Shown piece after piece: positions 7,312 to 15,760 of a stretch of 64,000 nt of DNA. Position 1 is the first letter of the stretch. Each line of letters begins with the position of its first letter. The position numbers and the translations under genes were made by a program. The stretch comes from Polyangiaceae bacterium (GTDB lineage Bacteria; Myxococcota_A; Polyangia; Polyangiales; Polyangiaceae), in NCBI GenBank assembly GCA_947475525.1, contig CANJMI010000020.1, forward strand, positions 1 to 64,000. The letters are read 5' to 3'. The notes under the pieces are model-generated. The model had not been told where the DNA came from. It searched no databases and saw nothing but the letters and a program-made list of their open reading frames with translations.

Positions 7312-9348
7312 ATGGTTCGAGCGAAGACCCGTATATCCTGGGCACGACTACCCGGGTTCGTCGTCTTCCTCGCGGCCGCGGTGGCCTTCCTCGGACCTGG
7401 GTTTGCGAAAGCGGGCGGCTTCCCGGCCCCACTCGACGACACCTACATCTACTTCGGGTTCGCGCGCGCGACCGCCCTCGGATCGCCGCTCGCGTGGGTA
7501 CCCGGAAACGGTTTCTCGTCCGGTGCGACGAGCCTCTTGTACCCGCTTCTCCTCGCACCGTTTTGGGCCCTCGGCCTTCGTGGCGCGTGGCTCGGACTTG
7601 GAGCCGCACTGATCGCAGTGGGGGCGCTCGTCGACCTCGATGGGCGTATCGCTGAGGTGCTCGGCTCGAACCGCAACGTGCGCACCGTGCGACGCCTCGT
7701 TCCGCTCGCGCTCGTGGCCGTACCGCTGCTCGATTGGAGCCTCTTTTCCGGTATGGAGACCGCCCTCTTCGCCGCACTCCTCGGACGCGCCCTCGCCGCG
7801 AGCGGTCGAGCCCTAACGGCCGAGCCACACGAGCGCGCGCGCGCACAAACTCACGCCGGCCTCTGGTGTGCAGCCTTGCCGCTCGCTCGTCCCGAAGGCG
7901 CACTCGTCGCCGGTTGCCTCGGCCTCGCCGTCGTTCACGGTGCACGCAGCCTCAAGACATCGGGGTCCCTGCTGCGCGCGATGCTGCCGCTGCCGTGCGT
8001 GCTCGCGGCGCAGGCTCTCCTCAATCGGGCGCTCACAGGCGAATGGCAAGCGGCGGGCGCCATCCGCAAGCTCCTCACCGAACAGCCCCACGCAACCGGT
8101 GCGGACCTCACCCTCGAGTTCGCGAAGAACCTGGTCGTCCTGCTCCATCAGGCGTTTTTTCGGGCGTTCGGCGGTCAACCTGGGGCCATCGCGCTCATCT
8201 TGCTCGCCTTCTGCGCCGTCTTCCTCCCAGGCAAGCGGCGCCTCGCGGTGGCCCTCGTCGTAGGCTCGTCAGGTTCGCTTCTGCTCGTCTGCTTGAACGC
8301 GACCGCGCGATTTCAAAATTACCGTTACGCAGCCCCCTCGCAGCTGATGCTGTTGCTCGCCGCCATCTTGGGCGCGAGCGCACTCACGACCCGCATCGCC
8401 AAGCTGTCACCACGCGCCGGCATGTTCGCCGCACTTCCACTGCTTGGGCTGATGGCAGCCCCGCTTCGCGAGTGGCCGAAGCAGATTGACCACTTCGCGC
8501 GCGCGAGCCGAAACATCGCCGCACAGCAGGGCGAGGTCGCGCGGAGGCTCGCCTTGCTCGACCCAAGGCCGCGACGGGTGCTCGTCGGTGACGCGGGCGC
8601 GATTCCGTATCTCTCCGAGTTGCCCGCGCTCGATGGCCTCGGCCTCGGTGGCTACCATCGCTTGCCGTTCGCACGTGCCTCGCTCCATGGCGATGCGGCC
8701 GTGGTCGAGCTCATCGAGCGGATGCCGCCAGAAGAGCGTCCCGATTGGATGGCGCTCTACCCCGGTTGGTGGGGCGAGCTGCCGACGCGCTTTGGCACGC
8801 GGGTGGACTCGGTGCGCATCGACGATAACGTGATTTGTGCGGCCGACGAAAAAGTCATATATCAAAGCAATTTTGCTGATCTTTCAACTTCAGGAGACGA
8901 CTCGGAGAGCGACCTCATCGAGGTGACGGACCTGGCCGATTTGGTCAGCGAGCGCGAGCACGAGGTGGCTTTCCCGCGCGATACCGGCGAGGTCATCCAG
9001 GCGACACGCGCCTTGGACGATGGGCGCAGGCGCTGGGATGGCGGCCGACGCATCGCCGCCGAGCGGACACTCACCTTCCGCGCTCGACCGAACCGCGAAG
9101 GGTCCGTGCAACTTCGGGTACGCACCGATGCGCCGCCGTCTGAAGTCACGACGACCAACGTTCGCGTCACCTCGACCGAAGGCTCGAGTTCCACCGTTCA
9201 ACTCACCGCCGAGGCCTGCGTCGACGCCGCCCATTGGTGCGCACTCACCGCCACGTTCACGCTGCGCCAAGGCGACCGGATCGCGCTGACCCCCGCTCAT
9301 GGGGAGCTGCGCGCATTCGCACTCGCGCTCGTGGCTCAACGCAAGTGA
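7312..9348 (+). CDS. multi-pass membrane glycosyltransferase (GT-C type)
   Basis: About 678 residues. The first extracytoplasmic loop has Asp-Asp at about 42-43 in DDTYIYFGFARA, followed by GNGFSSGATSLLYPLLLAP. This is the pattern of polyprenyl-phosphate-sugar dependent GT-C enzymes such as arabinosyl- and mannosyltransferases. About nine to ten hydrophobic segments follow, then a soluble C-terminal region of about 280 residues containing GDAGAIPYLSELP. It probably transfers a sugar from a lipid carrier to a cell-envelope acceptor. The ATG at 7312 is preferred; one at 7282 would add ten residues. Its 3' end overlaps the convergent hydrolase by 13 bases. Confidence 0.75.
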   Translation: MVRAKTRISWARLPGFVVFLAAAVAFLGPGFAKAGGFPAPLDDTYIYFGFARATALGSPLAWVPGNGFSSGATSLLYPLLLAPFWALGLRGAWLGLGAALIAVGALVDLDGRIAEVLGSNRNVRTVRRLVPLALVAVPLLDWSLFSGMETALFAALLGRALAASGRALTAEPHERARAQTHAGLWCAALPLARPEGALVAGCLGLAVVHGARSLKTSGSLLRAMLPLPCVLAAQALLNRALTGEWQAAGAIRKLLTEQPHATGADLTLEFAKNLVVLLHQAFFRAFGGQPGAIALILLAFCAVFLPGKRRLAVALVVGSSGSLLLVCLNATARFQNYRYAAPSQLMLLLAAILGASALTTRIAKLSPRAGMFAALPLLGLMAAPLREWPKQIDHFARASRNIAAQQGEVARRLALLDPRPRRVLVGDAGAIPYLSELPALDGLGLGGYHRLPFARASLHGDAAVVELIERMPPEERPDWMALYPGWWGELPTRFGTRVDSVRIDDNVICAADEKVIYQSNFADLSTSGDDSESDLIEVTDLADLVSEREHEVAFPRDTGEVIQATRALDDGRRRWDGGRRIAAERTLTFRARPNREGSVQLRVRTDAPPSEVTTTNVRVTSTEGSSSTVQLTAEACVDAAHWCALTATFTLRQGDRIALTPAHGELRAFALALVAQRK

Positions 9349-10004
9349 GCGAGCACGCGCTGGGCGATGCGGTCTTGCACGCGCGTGTCGTAGAGGAGCG
9401 CATTGTGCCCGCTCCCATCGAGGACCATCACCTCACCACCGGGTAAGGCGTGCGAGAGCGGGAACGGGATCATGTGGTCGTCACTCGCGATCACCGACAG
9501 GTGAGGAATCGAGGCGTCGAAGCGGAGCTCGCGCAAAAATGAGCTCCCAACGTCGAGGTCACGTGCAAGCGGGATCCCGCGGCCGAAGGTCCCGACCTTG
9601 ACGCCCGCGAATGGCGAAGCGAGCGAGATCGTCTGCACCACGCGCCCGCGCCCGTGATGAATCGCGAAGTAGCGAGCGACAACGCCGCCCAGGCTGTGGC
9701 CAACCAGGTGGAGCCTCGCGGGAACGTCGGCGAGCCAATCGGCGACGCCCGACGCGACCTCGGCGATCGCGGGGCCTGGCGCGTAACTCATTGCCGCCGT
9801 CGCGATACCGTGGCCCTCGAGGCGCTCGCGCAGCGGCAACATGACGCCTCCGGTCGCGAAGAGACCGTGGAGCGTGACCACCAGATGGTCTTCGTGGCCG
9901 AGCTCGGGCAACACGGAGCGGCCGAGCCCGCGATGAAGGAGGGAGGCCTGCCGTACGTAAGCGAAGAGCTCGCGTCCCGCGCCGATCACCTTGTGCCGCA
10001 ACAC
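9336..10004 (-). CDS. alpha/beta-hydrolase, small lipase-like
   Basis: 222 residues from the GTG at 10004, chosen because GAGGA lies eight bases upstream and the codon falls 17 bases after the stop of the preceding lipoprotein gene. LHGLFATGG forms the oxyanion loop, GHSLGG carries Ser104, an Asp at about 175-176 (ASDDHM) and His200 (GSGHN) complete a triad. The layout resembles Bacillus LipA-like and PGAP1-like lipases. No signal peptide is evident from this start. Probably co-transcribed with the lipoprotein gene. Confidence 0.83.
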   Translation of the reverse strand: MLRHKVIGAGRELFAYVRQASLLHRGLGRSVLPELGHEDHLVVTLHGLFATGGVMLPLRERLEGHGIATAAMSYAPGPAIAEVASGVADWLADVPARLHLVGHSLGGVVARYFAIHHGRGRVVQTISLASPFAGVKVGTFGRGIPLARDLDVGSSFLRELRFDASIPHLSVIASDDHMIPFPLSHALPGGEVMVLDGSGHNALLYDTRVQDRIAQRVLAHLR

Positions 10005-10020
10005 CGTCGGGTCCTCGCGA

Positions 10021-11100
10021 CTACTTCGTCGATGGGTTGCTAACGGCCGGCTGCAACTCCACCTGCACTTCGGCGTGGAGCTTGCCCGCAGGCTGCCCAC
10101 CTTTGCCGATCACGATATCGATAGGCCAGCCGAACTTCGCGACGAGCGGCGTTGAATCACTCGCTTTGCGGGCGAAGGTCGCTTGCCCGAACGACTCGAG
10201 CCGCAGCGTCTCAACACCGGCGGGAAGCCCTTCGGGTAGCGCCGCCGCGCTCGGCGCGTAGTGACGCACGTCGACCCCGATCACGAGGTCATCACCTTGG
10301 AGCTTCTGCACCGTCGCGGCGCGATAGCGAATGAGCTCCATGCCGTGAATTCGCGTGCGATCCGCAACAAGCCAGCTGGCTCCCGTGCCGACGCTTTCCT
10401 TCGGAACCGGAAGGAACACGAAGCCGAGTGATTGCGCGAGCGCTTCGAGAATGTACTCGATCTCTTTCGCGTCTTTGGAGGCGACAACCTTGAGCTCGGC
10501 GAGGCTGCCCTCAGGCGTCAGCGTCGCGGTGAGCTTCGAGCCCGTGAGCCTCGCGAGAAGCTTCCCCGCACCCTCCTGAAGCTTGCCTGGCCACTTGGGA
10601 TCGATCTCGGCCTTCTTCACGTTGAGCACGAGCGTCCGCCCGGCGTCGGGCGCGGCCTTGGCGTCCGGTTTGGCGGGAGCGTCGTCACCGGCGACCTCGA
10701 GCGTGTAGAGCATCGCGGGTAGCGGTCCCTGAAACGCCGTCGCGTTGACGCTCACAGCGAGGCGCGTCCCTGCCGCGAGGCCCTTCGATGAAAGCACGAG
10801 CTTCGGCTCGGACCCCACGCTGACCATGGTTAACTTCGGGGGTGCACCGGAGGGCTGCTCGACGTCGCCGAGCCCCGCCGCGAACACGCCAGTCGCCGGC
10901 GGTCCCTTGCCTTGATCGGGTGCCGAAGGACCAGCGGAGCTCGCCCCTGCTGCGGCGATCGCCTGCTCGAGCTTGGACTTCGGTTTCGCCGAAAAGACCG
11001 CTCGCGCATCCGACTTCGTTTTCTTGTCGGCACTGTCGCAAGCGGTCCCCAGTGTGACGAGGGCGAGCGCGGCGGTGAAGTGGAGGACTCGTGCCTTCAT
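10021..11100 (-). CDS. lipoprotein of unknown function
   Basis: 359 residues from the ATG at 11100, which begins a lipoprotein signal peptide with lipobox LGTAC. After a Lys/Ala/Pro-rich linker of about 70 residues there is a mostly beta-strand domain without motifs I recognise; a segment near LQEGAGKLLARLTGSKL resembles domains that test a mean-field or threshold property in other myxobacterial lipoproteins, but this is weak. The periplasmic or outer-membrane location is well supported. Preceded by a -10-like hexamer seven bases before the ATG. Confidence 0.75.
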   Translation of the reverse strand: MKARVLHFTAALALVTLGTACDSADKKTKSDARAVFSAKPKSKLEQAIAAAGASSAGPSAPDQGKGPPATGVFAAGLGDVEQPSGAPPKLTMVSVGSEPKLVLSSKGLAAGTRLAVSVNATAFQGPLPAMLYTLEVAGDDAPAKPDAKAAPDAGRTLVLNVKKAEIDPKWPGKLQEGAGKLLARLTGSKLTATLTPEGSLAELKVVASKDAKEIEYILEALAQSLGFVFLPVPKESVGTGASWLVADRTRIHGMELIRYRAATVQKLQGDDLVIGVDVRHYAPSAAALPEGLPAGVETLRLESFGQATFARKASDSTPLVAKFGWPIDIVIGKGGQPAGKLHAEVQVELQPAVSNPSTK

Positions 11101-11107
11101 ACACGTG

Positions 11108-11113
11108 GGTCTA
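11108..11113 (-). promoter_or_regulatory. -10-like hexamer TAGACC, near-leaderless start
   Basis: On the minus strand TAGACC lies seven bases before the ATG at 11100, with no Shine-Dalgarno sequence between. No convincing -35 was seen. Confidence 0.35.
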
Positions 11114-11171
11114 GTGAATATCCGCGCGCGCGGCCAGTGGAGAGCATCGCGAAGAGGCGACGACGACCGCC

Positions 11172-12209
11172 TTACGCTGGGCAGTGCTCGGCAAGGAACG
11201 CGTAGCTGTCGTGCCAGCAGCGGCGTGCCTCGGGGCGCCAAACGAGGGCGTGAAAAGCGTGAAACTCACCGGGGTAGTACTGCGCGGTGTGCGGCACGCC
11301 TCGAGCCGTGAGTGCCTCGGCGAGACGCTGCGTGTCGGCGATAAGTGGATCGGCTGTGCCGCAAGCGGCGAAACACGGCGGCAGCGGACGGTCAGGCTGC
11401 ACATCGCCCTCGAGGAGTCGAAGCGGATCGGCGAGCTCGAGCGTTGCGCCGTGCGATTCCGCATCTCGGCCGAGGTAGCCGCGCGACACTTCGAGCAGGC
11501 GGTCGTTGACGAACGTCGAGATATTAGGCCAACGACGGCGCAGCCGCTCGATGTCGGTGACTTGCAACACGCCGCAATACGGGAGCCAAGCACGCGGCAC
11601 GACACCGTGGTCGAATACGCGCTGCGCGTAAGGCTCCTCGCGACGGAAGCAGGTGGCCACGGTCAACGCCGCGGTGAGGTTGGCGCCCGCGGACTCGCCC
11701 GCAACGACGAGCCGCTCGATGTCCCCGCCGTACGCTTTCGCGTTCTCGACGACCCAGGAAAACGCCTGACACACGTCCTCGACGGCCGCCGGAAACCGAT
11801 GCTCGGGTGCCAGGCGGTAGTTGATGTTGAAGACGAGGTAGCCACGCCGCGCGAAGGAGAGCGCCATCACCCAGTGAGTGTCTTTCGACAAAATGCGAAA
11901 GCCGCCGCCGTGAATGTAGAGCACCACCGGGAGAAGCCCCTTGGCTGCCCGCGGCTTGTACACGTCGAGGGTGTGATGCGGCTGGGTCGGGCCCGATGCA
12001 TCCACCGGCACGTAAGCGATGTCCTTCAACACCTCCACGCCGTGACGCTCGGGACTCGCCTTCGGATGCAGCTTTCCTAGCCTCGACGCGCCGTGAAAAA
12101 AGTTATCGAGCGCGGCTGCACCGGCGCGCTTGCGGAACCGCGAGCCGGCATCCTCCGCCTCTTGCCGCAACCGTCCGAGCGAATCAAACAGCCCGGCGCG
12201 GTCCATCAC
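11172..12209 (-). CDS. alpha/beta-hydrolase, hormone-sensitive-lipase (GDXG) type esterase
   Basis: 345 residues. HGGG at 100-103 is the oxyanion-hole signature of the HSL family, Ser173 lies in GESAG, Asp287 in GTADPL, and a His at 317 or 320 in GEFHAFH. These enzymes hydrolyse short acyl esters in the cytoplasm. The start codon overlaps the stop of the ferredoxin-fold gene (12206-12209), so the two are translationally coupled, and the gene ends the 15703-to-11172 operon. Confidence 0.9.
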   Translation of the reverse strand: MMDRAGLFDSLGRLRQEAEDAGSRFRKRAGAAALDNFFHGASRLGKLHPKASPERHGVEVLKDIAYVPVDASGPTQPHHTLDVYKPRAAKGLLPVVLYIHGGGFRILSKDTHWVMALSFARRGYLVFNINYRLAPEHRFPAAVEDVCQAFSWVVENAKAYGGDIERLVVAGESAGANLTAALTVATCFRREEPYAQRVFDHGVVPRAWLPYCGVLQVTDIERLRRRWPNISTFVNDRLLEVSRGYLGRDAESHGATLELADPLRLLEGDVQPDRPLPPCFAACGTADPLIADTQRLAEALTARGVPHTAQYYPGEFHAFHALVWRPEARRCWHDSYAFLAEHCPA

Positions 12210-12730
12210 TCGTTCTCGGCGTCCGCGTCCGCGTCGGCGTCGGCATCGTCCACAACGGCGGCAGCGGCGCCCTTCTTCTTGGGAACATACTTAGGCGCTT
12301 CGCGTTTTCCGAGTCCGACCGCCTTTGGATGACCGTAGACATTCCAGGCGGTGCCAGCCGCGTCGTTTTCGTGGTCAAAACGCTCGGCATCGGGATCCGT
12401 CGACGGTACCGGCACGGGCGCGACGGGACGCGGCGTCTTGGCGCGGCTCGCGAGTCCCTGCTGCGTGTAGACCTTGCAGTCGCCAAGGATCCGCGTGCGA
12501 TTCGCGGCACGGCGCCACCCGCTGCAACGGTCCCAAATTCGCTCGAGCGCGGTCATCGGCGAGACGCAGCCCGCCGGGCCGTCGACCCATATGGTCCAGT
12601 CGCCGAACGCCACACCGATGAAGTGCTGGCGGCATACGGCGATGCCGAGTTCCTCGGCCACGTCGCTTATCTTGCGACCTGCCTCGACCTCGACTTCGCG
12701 GTGCTCGTTGACGAACAGAACTTTCGGCAT
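12206..12730 (-). CDS. 2Fe-2S ferredoxin-fold protein with missing cluster ligands
   Basis: 174 residues from the ATG at 12730; an upstream extension to 12868 is arginine-rich and unlikely. The first 90 residues follow the plant-type ferredoxin pattern (VEVEAGRKISDVAEELGIAV, then a GV...W.IWV segment, then GWRRA and LGDCKVY). The CxxC of the cluster loop reads AFGDW (41-45), and the Cys usually found in GWRLAC is Ala76. Cys33, Cys55, Cys69 and Cys85 are at non-canonical places. Either another set of cysteines binds a cluster or the protein no longer binds one. The C-terminus is Lys-rich, then an Asp-Ala repeat (DADADADA). Coupled to the esterase gene. Confidence 0.7.
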   Translation of the reverse strand: MPKVLFVNEHREVEVEAGRKISDVAEELGIAVCRQHFIGVAFGDWTIWVDGPAGCVSPMTALERIWDRCSGWRRAANRTRILGDCKVYTQQGLASRAKTPRPVAPVPVPSTDPDAERFDHENDAAGTAWNVYGHPKAVGLGKREAPKYVPKKKGAAAAVVDDADADADADAENE

Positions 12731-12765
12731 GGGCCGACGACTTCTCGCGCAACCCGGGCTGCGAG

Positions 12766-13389
12766 TCAAGCCGGTGGCGTAGGGTGCGGCTTGCGGAAGA
12801 TCCGGAAAAGCAAACCGACGCTGAAACAGAAAAACGCGAACGCGAGCCCTGCGACCCCTGCGACCCACGCCGCGGACTTGGGATCCTCACCGTCGACCAA
12901 GACCCATCCCCTGCTCGAGGCGCCTACAACCAATGAATCGAGGGGCTGCGACAGACCGCGATACCGAAGCCCTAGCTCCCCCACGCGCGAGAGTCTGCCG
13001 GCGACGAGTCGCGGCGCGACGAAACGCATGCCCACCGCCGCTGGAACCGAATGTTCGACAAATCGCAGCTCGGCGGGGACCTCCGCGTCGGCTGCGTTCG
13101 CCGCGAGGACCAGCCGCCGTTCGGACTCGCCCAAACGACGAAACGCAATCGCGGGCTGACCTTCGAGCTCGACCTGCGCGCGTACGTAGCGGCCCACCAG
13201 TCGTTGCGACAGCTCGGCGGTTGCGAACCGACCGACATCGACGGGCGCGGCCGGCTCAAACGCGTAGCGTGCCTCGGCGTAGAGCGATCCGAACGCGGTA
13301 AGCGAGAGCGCCGCGTTCACGAGCAACACCGCCACAGTCAGGGTGCGCATGGGCCGCGGACCCGTCGAGCCGGGCCGAGGAGAAGGCAT
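12766..13389 (-). CDS. two-pass membrane protein, unknown
   Basis: 207 residues. Hydrophobic segments at about 15-35 and 172-195 flank a 135-residue domain that should face the periplasm and includes two Arg/Val-rich beta segments. The start at 13389 shares one base with the adenosine deaminase stop (TGATG), which favours translational re-initiation; an internal ATG at 13350 is the alternative. The short basic tail (RIFRKPHPTPP) should be cytoplasmic. No family recognised. Confidence 0.72.
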   Translation of the reverse strand: MPSPRPGSTGPRPMRTLTVAVLLVNAALSLTAFGSLYAEARYAFEPAAPVDVGRFATAELSQRLVGRYVRAQVELEGQPAIAFRRLGESERRLVLAANAADAEVPAELRFVEHSVPAAVGMRFVAPRLVAGRLSRVGELGLRYRGLSQPLDSLVVGASSRGWVLVDGEDPKSAAWVAGVAGLAFAFFCFSVGLLFRIFRKPHPTPPA

Positions 13390-14546
13390 CAGGCCTCGGC
13401 GTGGGACTTGGTGCTGCGCGCCTCGGCGGTCGCGAGGGCGCCCGGCGAGCTGCGCACGGATGTCGGTACGGCCAACGGCGCTGCTACCGGGTCGATCGTA
13501 CCGTCTTCGTGGAACCGACGCAGCTCGGCACTCGCCTCACGCAGCATCGCTTGCTTGACGTGGAACGGTAGGAACGTGCTCTTGAAGCCGGCCATGACGA
13601 TCGTCTTGATGTCCTCGAGGGGCATGCCCATCTTCGAGTGGCAGAGCCACAGCTCGCGCGACACGGTGGTATCGGTCACGAGGCGGTTGTCGGTGTTGAC
13701 GGTCACGCGCAATCCCAAGTCCAAGTAGAGCTTGATCGGGTGCCGTGCGAGGTCCTTCACGGCACCGGTCTGCACGTTCGACGAAGGGCAAACCTCAAGC
13801 GGGATGCGGTGATCGTTGACGTAGTGCAAGAGGTCACCGTCTTCACGCAACCGACAGCCATGACCGATACGATGCGCGCCGCATACGTGGAGCGCCTGGG
13901 CTATCGACTCGGGACCGTAGGCCTCACCCGCGTGAATGGTGCAGTTGATGTTGTTGTCGCGCACGAGCTGGAACGCCGCGCGGTGATGCTTCGCTGGGTG
14001 GTCGTACTCGGCGCCTGCGAGATCGAACGCGACGACCCCACGCCCCTTGTAGGCGACACAGAGCTCGGCCATCTCGAGCGAGCTGTCCGGCGAGATGTTG
14101 CGAATCCCGCATAGGATGAGGTTGGCCTCGATCCCGAACGCATCGCGCGCGGCGCGCAGGCCGGCAAGGACCGCCTCGACGACGCTCGTCAAGCGCAGAC
14201 CACGGCGCGTGTGGAGCATCGGTGCGTAACGCACCTCCATGTAACGAATCTTCTCTTTCGCCGCGTCTTCGGCGAGCTCGTACGCGGTCCGAAAAAGCGC
14301 CCCTTCGGTCTGCATCACCATCAGCGTGACGTCGAACGCCTTCAGGTACTCGACCAGCGAGCCGCAGTTTTGGCCGAGATTCATCGCCCGACGCAGACCG
14401 TCTTGGTCTCGCGCGGGCAACTCGACGCCTTGCTCGGCGGCGAGCTCGAGAATCGTCTGCAGGCGCAGCGAGCCATCGAGGTGAACGTGCAGATCCGATT
14501 TTGGAAGCTGCTGGAAGAACTCGAGCGGAAGCGTCTCCTGGCTCAT
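13389..14546 (-). CDS. add: adenosine deaminase
   Basis: 385 residues. Converts adenosine (and deoxyadenosine) to inosine with a catalytic zinc ion. HVHLDGS gives zinc ligands His20 and His22; TIHAGE gives His205 and Glu208; GHGCRL gives His229; TVNTDNR gives the zinc Asp286. The residue after it is Asn rather than the second Asp of the animal enzyme, a variant I recall from actinobacterial enzymes. The N-terminal ATG overlaps the VKOR-DsbA stop by four bases. An Ala/Ser-rich tail of about 35 residues follows the catalytic barrel. Confidence 0.92.
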   Translation of the reverse strand: MSQETLPLEFFQQLPKSDLHVHLDGSLRLQTILELAAEQGVELPARDQDGLRRAMNLGQNCGSLVEYLKAFDVTLMVMQTEGALFRTAYELAEDAAKEKIRYMEVRYAPMLHTRRGLRLTSVVEAVLAGLRAARDAFGIEANLILCGIRNISPDSSLEMAELCVAYKGRGVVAFDLAGAEYDHPAKHHRAAFQLVRDNNINCTIHAGEAYGPESIAQALHVCGAHRIGHGCRLREDGDLLHYVNDHRIPLEVCPSSNVQTGAVKDLARHPIKLYLDLGLRVTVNTDNRLVTDTTVSRELWLCHSKMGMPLEDIKTIVMAGFKSTFLPFHVKQAMLREASAELRRFHEDGTIDPVAAPLAVPTSVRSSPGALATAEARSTKSHAEA

Positions 14547-15703
14547 GCGGGGGGTATATCACGCCCAGGCTCGGAGGTCTGCGGCGCCGCACCCGCACGG
14601 AACAAGCTCGCCGCGGCCGCGAGGGTGATCACCACCCCGAGGAGCGCGTACATTGCACGTAAATCGCTGCCTCCCAGCGCTTGTTCGAACCCTTTGAGGT
14701 CCGCTCCAACGATGCGCTTATCGTCGATGTAGGTCGTGGGAAGCCCGGGCAGCTCGAGCGACTTGTAGAGCGCGAACTCGCTCTCGACCTTTTTCTTCGT
14801 GGCGAGCGCCCCCATGCACTCTTGGAACGCGACCCGCTCCAGCCCAAGCTCCCCGGCGAGCCCGACGATCGCTTCTTCGACGACGGTATCGGCCACCACG
14901 GCGGGGCGCGTTTCGTCGCCGAGCATCGCTCCAAAATCCGCGCCATAAAGTTTGTCTGCCATCGCTTCGCGCGAGGCTTCGGGCGCGCACACGTAAGCCC
15001 GCGCCGCAGGGTCCGCCGCCTTGTGAAACGGCAGCGGTGCCATGAAGCGAACAATTCGAAATCGATCGGGATTTTCGGCAATCCGAGCGTGCACGCCCAG
15101 GTGGAGCTTGCGGCAGTACGGACACTCAAAATCCGTGAACATGACGATGTCGGCTACGCCTTCGTGCTGCAGCGCGGCGAGCGGCGCGGGCAACTCCACG
15201 GTCACCACGGGCGAGCCACCCCACGACCAAGGCGCCGCGACAGCAACGAGCCCTGCGACGAGCCAGCCGAACCTGAGCAGCCACGGCTCGACCTCCGGTT
15301 CGCGGCGCGCCAGAAAGACAGCCGTCACGGCGGCGACGACGGTGCTCCCATCGACGAGCATGCACCAAGGGCAGATGGCTCGGACGACGATGAGCTGAAT
15401 TGCCACCAATGCGAGCGCGAGCAACGCACCCGGAACCAGCAATCCTGCGAGCAATTTTGCGTGAATCGGCTTCGATACGATGAGCGCGGCGGCGAACAGC
15501 ACGGCAAACGCAAGGAGGCCGATCGTCGGCAGGCTCACGCCGGCCACATGACTGAACGCCGACTGCTTGACGGCGGCGCAGCCTCCTCCGCCACCGCAGA
15601 ATGCCGGCGCACCGTTTGCGTAATCGAGAAACAGCGCCGTCGAAGCGACCAGCGCCACGAGGAGCGCGACGCGCAGCAAGACTTGGAGGGTTCGCGTCAC
15701 CAT
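14543..15703 (-). CDS. VKOR-DsbA fusion, disulphide-forming membrane protein
   Basis: 386 residues from the ATG at 15703. The N-terminal half is a vitamin K epoxide reductase domain with about five membrane segments, loop cysteines 36 and 42 and the quinone-site CPWC at 111-114. It is fused to a thioredoxin-fold domain with CPYC at 194-197 and a cis-Pro loop GLPTTY. One more hydrophobic segment ends the protein. Such fusions oxidise cysteines of exported proteins and pass electrons to quinone. The many Cys-rich exported proteins in this window would be natural clients (inference). First gene of its operon, divergent from RNase R. Confidence 0.92.
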   Translation of the reverse strand: MVTRTLQVLLRVALLVALVASTALFLDYANGAPAFCGGGGGCAAVKQSAFSHVAGVSLPTIGLLAFAVLFAAALIVSKPIHAKLLAGLLVPGALLALALVAIQLIVVRAICPWCMLVDGSTVVAAVTAVFLARREPEVEPWLLRFGWLVAGLVAVAAPWSWGGSPVVTVELPAPLAALQHEGVADIVMFTDFECPYCRKLHLGVHARIAENPDRFRIVRFMAPLPFHKAADPAARAYVCAPEASREAMADKLYGADFGAMLGDETRPAVVADTVVEEAIVGLAGELGLERVAFQECMGALATKKKVESEFALYKSLELPGLPTTYIDDKRIVGADLKGFEQALGGSDLRAMYALLGVVITLAAAASLFRAGAAPQTSEPGRDIPPA

Positions 15704-15748
15704 GAGCCTACGGGAAACTACTATGGCGCGCTCGCAGGTCAAATCGAG

Positions 15749-15754
15749 TAATAC
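15749..15754 (+). promoter_or_regulatory. -10-like hexamer TAATAC, near-leaderless start
   Basis: TAATAC ends six bases before the GTG at 15761, with no ribosome binding site between. The -35 region has no good match. Confidence 0.4.
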
Positions 15755-15760
15755 CGCCCG

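Noticed and set aside
12731-12868. Upstream extension of the ferredoxin-fold protein
   Set aside because: Arg/Phe-rich, overlaps the preceding membrane-protein gene; the ferredoxin pattern begins right after the ATG at 12730.
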